From Gracilaria domingensis (Eukaryota > Rhodophyta > Florideophyceae > Gracilariales > Gracilariaceae), in assembly GCA_022539475.1 (NCBI GenBank), contig VCMS01000123.1, positions 1-64,000 of the forward strand: a stretch of 64,000 bases of DNA, written 5' to 3'. The stretch's first letter is position 1; every line of letters starts with the position of its first letter. This document shows positions 9,755 to 19,869 of this stretch, one piece after another. Below the pieces are notes generated by a model. The model was not told the DNA's origin, did no database searches, and was given only the letters and a program-made list of their open reading frames with translations. The translations under genes were made by a program, and so were the position numbers.

Positions 9755-12700
9755 ATGGGACAAAATGTATCGTCTGCCAACACACACTCTCCTCGCATTT
9801 TCCTCAGTCATGCCGGGGAGGACAAGGAAACCATCGCCAGACCGTTGTGGAGGCGCCTTACCAACCTCGGCCTCTCCGTTTTTCTCGATGAGGATTCCTT
9901 CCGTCTCGGTGACCATTGCCCGAAGGTCATGGAACACGCTATGCAAACAGCCCCTGTCGGTCTCTTCATCATGAGTCCCGAGTTCGTGGCCAAGCAATGG
10001 CCAATGCGGGAGCTTCTGGCATTCGTTAGCCGTTACGACCGCGCCATCGCCGCCAAAGAGACTCCACCCTTGCTCATCTCAATCTTTTACCGTTTTACCA
10101 CTCGACAGTGCCGCGATCCGACCATCTTTCGTACCTATGGCGAACTGTTTGATCGACATGGTCTTTTCAAGCGAGCCATAGAGGGGACTATCTCCCTCAA
10201 AGCTGTATGGCATGCATTGAACATGTCCGCCACCCTGTGGAGCATTGAGAACGACCTCGGCGCGACAAACTCTCACCGCCCGAATATGGCCTCCACCAGA
10301 CAATGTTTCCTTGATATTATTCAGAACAGGATTTCGGAACTTCTTGGAGTTGAGGGACCTGAACTGGTTGACACAGGTCATCTAACGGTAGGCAACCAAC
10401 CAGAAGAAAAAGATGTGTACACTCCATGCAACATGGTGCCTCCAAATCCGCCAAGACTAACACTGGACTATGGTTCACCGACCACATGTGAAGGAAGGCT
10501 GAAGATTGCTGTTTTATGCAAAAGCAGGAGTCGAATTGTTGCTGTTGTAGCTGCCGGAAAAGGTGGCGTTGGTAAGACGTGCGCTTTGAGAGGGCTTGCT
10601 GAAGACGCTGAAGTAAGGCGGATGTTTCCTGGAGGCATTCTCTACATTGAGCTCGGATACGATGCGACAATATCGAGTATAGTGGAAGGAATTGCCGACA
10701 TTGTTCATGGCACGGGTGGTTCGAGCATTGCAAATGTGATAAGAGCAGGCAATTCTGTTGTGGGGGCATCCGAGAAGGCTTCAAAGTGGTTTGATCCACA
10801 TTCGTGCTTGTTTCTTGTAGATGACATTTGGCATGTTAATGGAATTGACTCTGATGTGTTGACCACTCTCGGGCAAATGGTGAACGCAAACAGTAGAATG
10901 GTATACACAACCAGAGACAGGTACTTTCTCGGTGAAGTCGAGGAAACACTGGAGTTCAAAGAGAAAGAAACGTTTGGAGGCTTGTCGCGTCAAATGTTGA
11001 TGACACATGCAGGATTTGAGCTGAATACCGCGCTTGACGGCAAGAATAAGGTGGCTTTTGAGTACTTTCTTGCGTTGTGTCAAGGACTTCCGCTTGGTTT
11101 CGGTATTGTCGGCAGTTCAGTACAGCGGTATGCGCTCGATTGCGTACGAAAGCAAGACGCATGGTCAGAGTTCTACAATGACGTATTATCGCAACGGAAG
11201 GACTTGATAGACACAGCGGCTCGGGCATATGGTGAACTACCAAGAATCGTGAACTCATCTCTTCAGGTTCTCAAGAAGCGTAGCGGACACGAGAAGTTTG
11301 GTTATTGGTTTCGGGCTTTAAGCGTGATTCAAAAGCAACAATCTGTTCCTGTTCAGATGCTACAGAAGCTGTGGGACTTGGATACGCTGCAAGAAGCCCA
11401 AACGGTGGTGGAAGCATTCGCTGACGTTTCAGTCTTGCAAATGACGAGGAACACCGGTTCGGTGTCTGTCGTGCTGCATGACCTAATACTGGATATCGCT
11501 GATCGCAGATCCACGGAAGAGAGTGAAACAGAAACCTTCTTTCGAACTCTTTTGAGCAATTATATCCTTTCTGATAACAGGAAAGAGAGACATGAAGCGG
11601 CTTCAAGTACAGGATTGTGCCACGCGTGGTGGGATGATGAGGATGACGGGTACCTACACAACAATCTTTGCAGAATGCTTCAAAACGCAGGGTATGTTGA
11701 CCAGCTATTGTGGCTTCTAACTCAACCGCAGTGGATTGTGCAGCGATTGTTGAAAGGTGGAGTTCTTGGTATAGAAAAAGACCTGAATCTTGGGAAAGAG
11801 GTGTGTGACGACCCCACTTTGCACGAGCATCTGCACATGATCGGTCAGGCTGTCAGGCTGAGCGCGTCGTTCGTCAGCAACAACCCCTGTATGGAGGAGG
11901 CTTGGTTCCAACTGCACGGGCGGTTACTCTGGCACTTGACACAGAACGAGTTGACGAGCGACTTTGTGCAGAGGATGGAAGGGAGTGCGCCGAAGCCATG
12001 GCTGAAAGCGTCTGCGGGGCTTCTGCAACAAGCTGATGGTAGTGTACTACAGGTTTTCAGCGTTCGAGGTGCCGTGCTGTGCACACGTGAAGAGTCAGAT
12101 GCCGTCTGGATTCTATCACGAGGTCCCCATGAGGATGTCATACATGTGGGAAGGCATGAGAGATCAAATGAGCATTACAAACAAGAGAGGCTCGAGGGCA
12201 CAAGTAGGACAAAGAGATGGATGGGAAAACTTCAATGTGCTTCGTTCTCATATGATGGACGCACGGTGGTGACAGCGCACGGAGACGAAGTCAAGGATTG
12301 GTGGATGCAGGTGTGGAATCTTGTATGTAACTGGCAAACAGGTGTTGTCTTTGTGTGGAACAGGCAAACAGGAGTTTGCCAGCATGCTGTTCCACACATT
12401 TGTCCGCATCATCGAAAGTTTGTCAAATTTGTGTCCGATGGGGCTCAGCTGGCCTGCCAGAGGCACGACAACTCCATTCAGTTATGGGAGACGGTTAGCG
12501 GCAAACCGGTGGGGCGGCCGTTCCCATCCCACGCAGACTGGGAGAGGTACCAGCCGCTTACGGCAGAAGCCACTCAGTTGGTTTCATGCTTCAGGGACGA
12601 CATGCTGCGTGTGTGGGACGCTGAACATGGCCACGACTGGGGGCAGACGCTCGAAGGTCGCGCTCACACAGTGAAGCACGTGGCAGTAAGTGCCGACGGG

Positions 12701-13195
12701 ACTCGCATCGCGTCAGGCTTAGACGACGATACGGTAATTGTGTGGGACGCACACACTGGCGAAATCGTGGCGAAGCCGTTCCTACATGAAGCACACATGG
12801 TAAGGTGCGTCGCAGTGAGCGCCAATGGCACTCATGTTGTGGCGGGAGATGCAGAAATGCTACAGCTATGGGATTTGGACCGCACTCACGTTGGGCGGGA
12901 AGAACGTTCCGACACAACATCATCTGATGAAGAAGTGCCTCGGCTGTTCCGGGAGATGAAAGAGTCCTTAAAGTGTGTGTTGACGTCTCGTGATGCTGCG
13001 TGGCAGGGCACTATTGAAAAGCTCGACCTCACGTGGTCCACGCCATTTTGGAGGCCATTACGGCGCGAGGTGTGCGACCTGGCCGAAGACGGCTCTGAGG
13101 TTGTGCTGGGCAGCTGTGAAGAATATGTGGCCAACGTCAACGGTGGAGATGTGTACTTCACGAGAGACTTCAGATCGTGCCGGATTGTGCGGTGA
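9755..13195 (+). CDS. TIR - NB-ARC - Apaf-1-like helical - WD40 receptor (NLR-like)
   Basis: A single exon of 1,146 residues, read from the ATG at 9755 (the frame is open a little upstream without an ATG). Residues about 14-150 form a TIR domain: FLSHAGED (16-23), GLSVFLDED (39-47) and WPMRELL. Glu86 in the last motif aligns with the catalytic Glu of NADase TIRs (SARM1, plant TIR-NLRs). The linker VPPNPPR precedes an NB-ARC with Walker A GKGGVGKT (268-275), Walker B LFLVDDIW (352-359), YTTR sensor, GLPL (444-447) and an MHD-like LHD (574-576). A helical segment with GYLHNNLCRML and QPQWIVQRL resembles the Apaf-1 helical domain. WD repeats follow (VWDAEHG, VWDAHTG, LWDLD). All motifs are intact. 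I infer a cytosolic ligand-sensing ATP switch that activates TIR enzymatic signalling. Confidence 0.9.
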   Translation: MGQNVSSANTHSPRIFLSHAGEDKETIARPLWRRLTNLGLSVFLDEDSFRLGDHCPKVMEHAMQTAPVGLFIMSPEFVAKQWPMRELLAFVSRYDRAIAAKETPPLLISIFYRFTTRQCRDPTIFRTYGELFDRHGLFKRAIEGTISLKAVWHALNMSATLWSIENDLGATNSHRPNMASTRQCFLDIIQNRISELLGVEGPELVDTGHLTVGNQPEEKDVYTPCNMVPPNPPRLTLDYGSPTTCEGRLKIAVLCKSRSRIVAVVAAGKGGVGKTCALRGLAEDAEVRRMFPGGILYIELGYDATISSIVEGIADIVHGTGGSSIANVIRAGNSVVGASEKASKWFDPHSCLFLVDDIWHVNGIDSDVLTTLGQMVNANSRMVYTTRDRYFLGEVEETLEFKEKETFGGLSRQMLMTHAGFELNTALDGKNKVAFEYFLALCQGLPLGFGIVGSSVQRYALDCVRKQDAWSEFYNDVLSQRKDLIDTAARAYGELPRIVNSSLQVLKKRSGHEKFGYWFRALSVIQKQQSVPVQMLQKLWDLDTLQEAQTVVEAFADVSVLQMTRNTGSVSVVLHDLILDIADRRSTEESETETFFRTLLSNYILSDNRKERHEAASSTGLCHAWWDDEDDGYLHNNLCRMLQNAGYVDQLLWLLTQPQWIVQRLLKGGVLGIEKDLNLGKEVCDDPTLHEHLHMIGQAVRLSASFVSNNPCMEEAWFQLHGRLLWHLTQNELTSDFVQRMEGSAPKPWLKASAGLLQQADGSVLQVFSVRGAVLCTREESDAVWILSRGPHEDVIHVGRHERSNEHYKQERLEGTSRTKRWMGKLQCASFSYDGRTVVTAHGDEVKDWWMQVWNLVCNWQTGVVFVWNRQTGVCQHAVPHICPHHRKFVKFVSDGAQLACQRHDNSIQLWETVSGKPVGRPFPSHADWERYQPLTAEATQLVSCFRDDMLRVWDAEHGHDWGQTLEGRAHTVKHVAVSADGTRIASGLDDDTVIVWDAHTGEIVAKPFLHEAHMVRCVAVSANGTHVVAGDAEMLQLWDLDRTHVGREERSDTTSSDEEVPRLFREMKESLKCVLTSRDAAWQGTIEKLDLTWSTPFWRPLRREVCDLAEDGSEVVLGSCEEYVANVNGGDVYFTRDFRSCRIVR

Positions 13196-13764
13196 TCAAG
13201 AGAGGGGATAGGCGCAGTTTAGCGACCAAAGCCTCCGTCTTGCTGTGTGAGCGTGCTATCGCCAGAATTTATCGTAGTTCAGTATTAGATAATACATTAT
13301 CCCTGTTGACAAGTGGCTCACGTCATACTGGCGAAGCCAACCAAACAGCGTTGTGAAGGTGAAGGCGGCGCGCAAGTGCCATCCCGCGTGGAATCCGAAA
13401 GAGGTGGTGGCGGCGGGGGGCGAAGGCGAACGGGCCGAAGGTGGCGTTCCGGGATGCTATGGTGAAGCTGACGAAAGGCGACGGTCGTTTCCAGAACTAG
13501 ATCACTCTTGATTCCTACCAAGGCGGCGCGCAGCGCAGCTCCAGAGGCAGGTCGCTCGAGAGCGTCGATATCCTCCACGTGGATGTATTACTTACAGATG
13601 CACAAACCACATGTGTGGGAGGGTGGACTTTTGGACTTTTGGACTTTTGAACTTTTGAACGTGTCCACCGGCACACGTTTCGCAAGCGCATAACGGACTT
13701 GGAATTCCTTCTTCCCCGCAACCGAGCTGACACCGTTTGTGCTCGCCGGATACTCGTCATTGAC
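13196..13764. other. Intergenic with an 8 bp tandem repeat
   Basis: No gene is visible. A short tandem array of GACTTTTG-like 8 bp units (three GACTTTTG, then AACTTTTG) lies at about 13626-13660, about 100 bp upstream of the next start codon. Confidence 0.45.
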
Positions 13765-14334
13765 ATGAAGCTGGTGGCCATCTCTTTTCTGGCCTTCCTC
13801 CTCACCGCTTTGGCGCAACAATGTGCGCCTTCCATACCGTTCTCCAAACAGCTCGTCGGCAAATCGTTTCGCTGGATGAATGATTGCTACAAACCTTATT
13901 ACACATATTCGGTTGCTGTCTATGCCAAGATGACCATTGTAAAAATAAGAGAAGGCACCCGCTTTTTCAACTGCCCGGAGACGTATCTCATTCGCTACCG
14001 TAAACCAGCTCTGACGCCCATGATCATCAAATACCCTGCCCTGGATTTCGAGACCCCCAACTCTTGGAGCACCGACGAAAATAATAAATTATGCAACGAA
14101 AATCAGGAGAGAGTCAAGATTGAGATGTTCCCCGTGGAGGAGACGCGCGGTAATTTCACCGAGGCCGTCAAACGAATGATGCCGTACCTGCGAGAGATTC
14201 GAGATTACGCCTGTGAAGTTGATGAGGACGGAATGTGGACTAAAGTGAAAGGAAGAGCATACGTTAATGTTGATGTGCAACAAGTCATGACCTATCTTGA
14301 CACAATTGCTTTCAAGTACTCTTTGTGCATTTGA
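13765..14334 (+). CDS. Small secreted protein, unknown family
   Basis: Starting at the ATG at 13765 gives 189 residues. The first 18 form a typical signal peptide (KLVAISFLAFLLTALAQ) with cleavage expected before QCAPS. The upstream in-frame extension to 13699 is not signal-like, so the internal ATG is preferred. The mature part has six or so cysteines (QQC, DCY, NCPE, LCNE, YACE, LCI), suggesting disulfides, and no membrane segment. I do not recognise the family. An extracellular or cell-wall location is inferred. Confidence 0.6.
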   Translation: MKLVAISFLAFLLTALAQQCAPSIPFSKQLVGKSFRWMNDCYKPYYTYSVAVYAKMTIVKIREGTRFFNCPETYLIRYRKPALTPMIIKYPALDFETPNSWSTDENNKLCNENQERVKIEMFPVEETRGNFTEAVKRMMPYLREIRDYACEVDEDGMWTKVKGRAYVNVDVQQVMTYLDTIAFKYSLCI

Positions 14335-14938
14335 ACTCCAGGTGATCGAACGCCACGTTTTGGATACCATGAGGGACATTGGAACCTCTCATTGCATCTT
14401 CCCGTTCTGCTCCAATGGGAAATGACTGTTCTAAAATATTTCGTTCAGCTGATAGCCTAGTTCGCCCGATTTGAGACATTTCTTGCTCATGTTTACGGTC
14501 AAAACATTAAACATATTCTAGTAAGAGCATGCCATAACTCTTCCTGAAAGAGAAGAGAAGCCGGAGTCCGTCGTTACCTCCAACTCAAGTGCACAATATA
14601 GGAGTTCTTTCTCAACTCCCAATTTTATGGAGTAAGAGATAACCTGTTTACTACGCAATGACTGTAGTTCGTGTTTGAACAGCAATCAAATATTTCATCC
14701 TGCATATGAGTTTATGATGACGTTAGTGTAAAGCGAGTCCTGAGGTAACTTCTCTTCCGCGCTTCTCGCCCGCTGGTAGCCCTCTGCCCAGCCAGGTGCG
14801 CTGTCTGCTGAACAGAAACACGTTTGGTTTGCTGTCTCGTTGAAGCAAGACCACTCTAATAGGGATATGCTTGAACACGACTCAAGACTGTGCCCCAAAT
14901 CGTTTGCACACCACTGTTACTCTCCCTGGCGCACTCTA
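14335..14938. other. Intergenic: no gene recognised
   Basis: There are stops in all frames and no terminal repeats or RNA-like structures I can support. Confidence 0.45.
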
Positions 14939-15793
14939 TTAGTTGTTTACGGATACATGTGACGGGCTGTGAAGTGGAACACATTCCATGTTCAAATACT
15001 CTGCCGCTGCTACTGATCTGGCCAACTCTACATCTGGAGCCACTAAGCCAGCAATAAGGGTCGCAGCCAATAAACATATTGCAATCAACCATAGTACATA
15101 CCCTCGCACCAGAACAGTTTCTATCCCCGCATAATGATCCAAATCAGATCGTTTTGAAGTCTTCACAGGTCCCAGAGGCCACTCGGAATGGTTCTTTGGC
15201 ACCGAATAGAAGAGAAAGTCGTCGGCGGAAAGAAACTCGTCCGAAAGCGACAGAATGCTCAGAAAAAGTCCTTTTGCAGTGTCAAGCAGCTCGTTCTGGT
15301 TTCCTACACACCGAGAGGCATTTGCGTCGTAAACATGTAAGTCGTCAGGGTACATCGAGAACATGGTTGGCGACCTCTGCGAACAGTTCTTCTGAACGGA
15401 GATTCGGTCTATCATCCAGGTCACGAACGCGATCGGATCGTTCAGCACCTTGCTACTGTTCAGCTTCGTCATAGGCCCCGTCGAGTGCAATGTGGTTTGA
15501 ATCACAAGCACTCTAGTCTCGTTTGAGGATTGCATCAGAAATCCCATGTTGTAGTATTTATCTCTGGTGACAGACACATATATACCGTGTTCTATATATG
15601 GAATGCCAGAGTCTTCTATGGGTTTTTGGGTGACGCAAAGAGAGAAGGGCTTGTACACAATCGAATTCTTTGATTGTACCAACGTTGTGCAACCTCGGGA
15701 GATATTCGCTGAGAAAGTTGCTCCGTCGTACATCATGAATTGAGGTTTCCTGATCTGCAGATCTTCCATATTGAAACTGACGTATTTGTTGGA
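14939..15793 (-). CDS. Terminal exon of a single-pass membrane protein, truncated by an NLR fragment
   Basis: The exon begins after a strong splice acceptor, a pyrimidine tract ending TTCTTCTCGCAG at 15796-15794, and encodes about 280 residues. Most form an extracellular-looking region with many N-x-S/T sites (NIS, NET, NSS, NCS, NAS, NHS). A transmembrane segment near the C-terminus (LWLIAICLLAATLIAGLVA) and a short tail follow. Only about 15 bp upstream of the acceptor, at 15811, the DNA switches to NLR pseudogene 2. The 5' exons are therefore missing, or the NLR block sits inside the intron. The topology resembles the membrane proteins at 48.7-52.6 kb, but I cannot show homology. Confidence 0.55.
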   Translation of the reverse strand, partial: SNKYVSFNMEDLQIRKPQFMMYDGATFSANISRGCTTLVQSKNSIVYKPFSLCVTQKPIEDSGIPYIEHGIYVSVTRDKYYNMGFLMQSSNETRVLVIQTTLHSTGPMTKLNSSKVLNDPIAFVTWMIDRISVQKNCSQRSPTMFSMYPDDLHVYDANASRCVGNQNELLDTAKGLFLSILSLSDEFLSADDFLFYSVPKNHSEWPLGPVKTSKRSDLDHYAGIETVLVRGYVLWLIAICLLAATLIAGLVAPDVELARSVAAAEYLNMECVPLHSPSHVSVNN

Positions 15794-15810
15794 CTGCGAG
15801 AAGAAAAACA

Positions 15811-17190
15811 GCCACCGCCCTGCAGGTCCCACGTTACGACATTGCCGACATCTCGCAACCCGCACGCAACCCATCTCGAATCTTTGCCCAAACAAATGCA
15901 CGAAATTGTTGCTGTAGTCTTTCCAACACCAGTCTCCACGTCCCTCGCAGCGTCCCACTTCTTCACATTATGATCAGCGTCCACATACACAACCATTCGT
16001 CCATCTTTTGACAACGCGGCGGGTCCAGATCCATGAATTCCTATCTCTCTCCCAAAACGGTTTAGACTGCCGTGAGTTAAGTTGTACTTCACTATTTCCA
16101 ACTTCTTAGGACACGAGACCAAGATTGTCAACTCACTCTTATGTTTTTGAATACTCACTACTCTCCCTTCCACTTTTATGCTCTCCAAATTGGCGCCGCC
16201 GGCAGCCGTCAGGAACCCTTCTTCCGCCTTCAACCATGCTTCTTCTCTCTTCTCTGCAATCTCCGCTACTTTCTCCAAAACCTCACGCGTCGTCTTACAC
16301 TTCTCTGAATACGTTATCAGTCGTCCATACAGCTGGAACCACACCTCGCGTGGGTTTCTTGACACTGCATCCTGGCTTAGTCTCGCCGCCTGTGCAATCA
16401 CTTCCAGTGCCCTCTTCTTCTCTTCCTTCCGTTCTATGCTTGAACGACCGAGTGCTGTTTGCGCATTTGAAACATCATTCTCAACAGCAAATATTCCGCT
16501 CTCCGTAAGACGCTTCGCTATCCACTGAGGCTTCAATAGAAGCCAAAATCCCCTAAATCCCGTCTCTTCAACAATCTCCGCAATCTTTCCGCTGAGATCA
16601 ACCATCTTAGCATCTGCTCCCAGTTGCATAAACTGCACACCATCCGGGAACCTGGTTCTGACATCAGCCAAACCACTGCTCAGTCCCCGAAGAGCGCAGG
16701 TCTTTCCAACTCCGCCCCGCCCTGCAGCCACAACCGCTAGCACTTTGTGCTCCGATGTTTGCAGCACGGCTGCTTTGAGTTTCCCCTCAAACGTCTGCGA
16801 AGATTCGTAATCCAGAGTGAGTCGTGGTGGATTGGGCGGCACGGTTCCATGTTTCAAAAAGTGGACGTCAGTTTGTGCCAAATCATCATCGTCTGTAACT
16901 GCGACTCCTCTCTCTCTTACGAACTCTTCAAACTTCTCCACTGTGCTCTCGACTTCGGTCAGGGTTTGGTTTGCGAGCTGTACTCTATGCAGTAGCGTAG
17001 CACTCGCAACGTCTGGCGACAGCTTGACGCACCTTTCAGTCGCCTGTTGCAACCTAGTTCTTCAAATGCACAGCATGTGAGACGAAGAGTGTTCTCGACC
17101 TGATTCGTTGATCCAACCTTCAACACGTTGGAGGTGTTGTTCGAGCAGTGGTTGAACTTCCTTCAATCTTTCGCGGTTTCGCGATGCCAT
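15811..17190 (-). pseudogene. NLR pseudogene 2: helical N-module, VPPNPPR linker, gutted NB-ARC, partial WD40
   Basis: It starts at the ATG at 17190 (ASRNRERLKEVQPLLEQHL, a helical module). A TGA at 17062-17064 interrupts it where pseudogene 3 has TGG. The frame continues through VPPNPPRLTLDY and Walker A GRGGVGKT. An in-frame internal deletion of roughly 320 codons follows, joining the segment after IAEIVEETG directly to the helical block (KPQWIAKRL). Walker B, the sensor, GLPL and the MHD-like motif are gone. The NPREVWFQLYGRL block and the first WD-type repeats follow, then homology stops at 15811 (WDLQGGG). The 3' part is nearly identical to pseudogene 1. ATP hydrolysis is not expected. 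Confidence 0.85.
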
Positions 17191-18038
17191 GTCGTGGCGC
17201 CGAACAGGGGTCTTGAGTTTGAGTTCTATGTGCTCTCACATTCGGCTGAGAAGCATTCGCGGCCAAATATGTCAGGATGAGTTGATATTCAGATCATTTG
17301 TGCACTTGGTGAGCAGTTGCGGCTGGTATCCCCTAATCCTGGGACTGTTCATGTTGAGATCTGTCGCTAGATCCGCTCTGGTCCCGGAGTAGGACTGGCA
17401 GAAACAGCACTGTCCGGTGTCGCGGCCCGCGGGTGGGCTTTTCCGACGGACGGAGCTGAGACGCACAGTGGCGGCCCGCGGGTGGGCTGCGGCTTGCATG
17501 TGCAACGCAACTTACGGCTGCTGCGGGGAGCTGCGTCGCGCTTGCGGACTTACAGCCCTGCGTAGGGCTGCGTTGCGCTCGGTCAAGGACCGTCGTGAAG
17601 CTGTAGTTTACTGAGTAGATAGAGTGAATACGATAGGTTAGTTACCACTAGACTAAACAGGACTGCTACCGATCCAGATCTAAGTACTACTGCGCCGCCG
17701 CCGCCGGCGGCTAGCGCGACCAACGACGCATTCAGCGCTTTAGCCGCCGTCGTCGAACACGCCGCAGCTTGCGGAGGGTCCCCCACGAGCGTCTCCCACG
17801 ACAGTTCAAGAATACTGGGTTTTCTAGGCACGGTAAGTGGATTTACGTGAGCGGATTGATACTGGTCAGACTCAAGATGCTCCAGCGAAACCCACACATG
17901 GGGGTGCGTCCGCTCGCGCTCCCGTCGCACTCCGCTGCGCTCCTCGTTTCCGTCGCGATCGCATGTATGGGAGCAAGTCTTCCTTTGAGTTTAGGCGCGT
18001 CCGATGGGACCGTCAGCGTTCACATAACCTCTACTACA
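17191..18038. other. Intergenic with a short direct repeat
   Basis: No gene is visible. The 18 bp word GCGGCCCGCGGGTGGGCT occurs twice, about 50 bp apart, near 17421 and 17472. Just upstream of 17190 the sequence still aligns with the DNA upstream of pseudogene 3 (ACTCAA, CCCCTGTTCGGCGCCAC), so the ancestral NLR 5' region extends to about 17215. Confidence 0.45.
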
Positions 18039-18485
18039 TCAAGAACTACCCCAAAGCGGGGCATAACTCCATTGGCGACTGTAGTGTGCTATTAAAACAA
18101 GGGCCGGCATCAGGCCTACCACTGCGAGAATAACGCACACAATGACCATCTCTTTCGCAAAACGTCGGCGGTTGTCGTCAAAATTGACAAGAACATTAGG
18201 CTGTTGTAGACGCCCATCAGGACCATAAAAGCAGTGCACTTTCTGCTCTTTCTGAAAGCTTGTGGCGAATACAAACGTTTCCAGGGGCAGCTTGGAATTG
18301 TCTAGCGGTATGACCAGAACTTTGATGAACCGCTGATTAGGGAAAACTTTCAGTATCTCGCAGGTAGCTGCTTGTAAACGGGGTAAACCGTTGAGAGCAA
18401 ACACGAGAAGTGCTGCTAGGGGTGTCATGGCGACGAAAAACGCAACCAAGACGCGAAGCACGATACCCGTTTTGCTGAGTGCCAT
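18039..18485 (-). CDS. Small two-pass membrane protein, unknown
   Basis: It has 148 residues from an ATG. An N-terminal hydrophobic segment (about residues 8-32, LRVLVAFFVAMTPLAALLVFAL) acts as signal or anchor. A soluble loop of about 75 residues has two Cys, and a second hydrophobic segment lies at about 111-133 (MVIVCVILAVVGLMPALVLIA). The two-ended hydrophobic layout resembles the larger membrane proteins at 48.7-52.6 kb in miniature. It might be a shortened relative, but I see no clear sequence match. Confidence 0.5.
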   Translation of the reverse strand: MALSKTGIVLRVLVAFFVAMTPLAALLVFALNGLPRLQAATCEILKVFPNQRFIKVLVIPLDNSKLPLETFVFATSFQKEQKVHCFYGPDGRLQQPNVLVNFDDNRRRFAKEMVIVCVILAVVGLMPALVLIAHYSRQWSYAPLWGSS

Positions 18486-19029
18486 GAGAGCGTAGGAGAC
18501 GTAACCGAAGCTGGTTTTGACTTGTGGTGTTCAGAGCCCAAGGCCCGCTCTCAGGAATGAAACAGTGGCGATGGGAGCTTTATTTAGTACGTGTAGCGCT
18601 TTAGGATTGCTCGGACACCATGCGCGATGCATTGTTTCCCTTCGTTCATTGGCAGCTCTCTGTCGTCCGAAATCTTCCCCAAATTAATTAGCGCCTCCAG
18701 AATGTAATGCGTCTCGTTGACCCACCACACTTCAAGGGTACGCATACAGGTACACGGGGATAATAACTTATTATATTCTTCGTCCCTCGAAAAGATCGTT
18801 CACGGAGGCTCCGTCGATGACCTTGCATTCTGCTACATCTTTGCCAACAGAGACGCAGAGACTTTACAGTTGCATTGTCAGGGGTTTATACCTTACAACG
18901 CATACAACTGTACGTGTGCTGTGCTTCTGTAATCAAAGTTGATCAGAAATGTCTGACAGTGCACTTTTGCCTCATTTGCTCTTTCCCGCTCTTCCCAGCA
19001 GGCAACGTGTCCACGCAAGCCATGGCGTG
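18486..19029. other. Intergenic: no gene recognised
   Basis: It lies between a membrane-protein gene and a GC-rich gene, both on the minus strand, so it holds the upstream region of one and the 3' region of the other. No clear polyadenylation signal was found. Confidence 0.4.
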
Positions 19030-19206
19030 CTACGATTCGTGCGCGTCGAGCGGGCACTCGCGGTGGAAGCACGCGCGCGCGCACGGCAGCAGCGCGACGA
19101 GCGCGCCGCACTCGCGCGCGCACGTGTCGAACTGCGCCTGCGCGCAGGCGGCGCCGATCACGAGGCAGTTGCTGCGCGCGCAGCGCATCACACAGCGCCG
19201 GCGCGG

Positions 19207-19250
<44 letters not shown>

Positions 19251-19845
19251 TGCCGCCGCACGCGCGCACGCACGCTTGCAGCGGCGGCAGGTGGCACGCG
19301 TAGTTGAACGCGTGCGGGCTCGCCGGGTGCCCGAGCGCGCCGGACGAGAACGAGCCGCCGCGCCCGCCGCCGCTGCCGTCGTGGCCGCGGCGGCGGCGGC
19401 GGCGGCGGTGGCGCGGATGGTCGTCGTGGTGGGCGCGGTCGTCGCCGCGGTGGGCGTGGTCGTTGCGGTGCGGATGGCCTCCGTGGTGGGCAGGGTGGCC
19501 GTGGCGGTGCGCGCCGAGGCGGAGGGGCGCGCCAACGGCGCGCGCCAGCGCGGCCGCGCCGCGGCGGTCGCGCGCCGGCGCGCCGGCGCGCGTGTAGACG
19601 GCGAGCAGCGGCAGTGACAGCGCGGCCAGCGCGGCGGCGCAGAGCAGCGCGGCGCGGCGGCGCGGCGCGCGCGCGGAGCGGCGCGGCGGCGCGGAGGGCG
19701 GCGCGGAGGGCGCCGAGCCGTACGTCGTCATGGCGGGACGGGCGCGGCGCGGCGACGGCGGTTGCGCGATGGTGGGCGGCGCGCGCCTTTCACTGCGGCG
19801 CGGCGTGTGGCGTGGGATCGGCGCTGTAAAGCGCTTGTCAGACAT
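19030..19845 (-). CDS. GC-rich His/Gly/Cys-rich signal-anchor protein
   Basis: From the ATG at 19845 the protein has about 271 residues. A second ATG (MTTYGSAP) 38 codons later is also possible. A basic Pro/Ser/Arg N-terminus is followed by a hydrophobic segment (ALLCAAALAALSLPLLAVY), giving a type II membrane anchor or uncleaved signal. Next come a His-rich stretch with repeated HxH, HHGG, HHDD and HPH motifs, an Arg/Gly segment, a Cys-rich region interrupted by a run of 13 or so Gly (encoded by a GCC/GGC triplet repeat), and more CxxxC motifs near the C-terminus. Metal binding by the His/Cys clusters is plausible but inferred. Opposite-strand frames are also open because the DNA is extremely GC-rich. 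Confidence 0.55.
19207..19258. repeat. (GCC)n trinucleotide microsatellite
   Basis: An almost pure run of about sixteen GCC triplets, read as GGC (Gly) on the minus strand, lies inside the GC-rich gene. Such tracts expand and contract, so the Gly-run length is likely polymorphic. Confidence 0.95.
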
Positions 19846-19869
19846 TGATGATAGCAAAGCTCTGAGCAA

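Noticed and set aside
18949..19617. Plus-strand Ala/Arg-rich frames of over 200 residues
   Set aside because: They mirror the minus-strand His/Gly/Cys-rich gene; stop-poor because of extreme GC. The minus frame has a plausible membrane anchor and Cys pattern, these do not.
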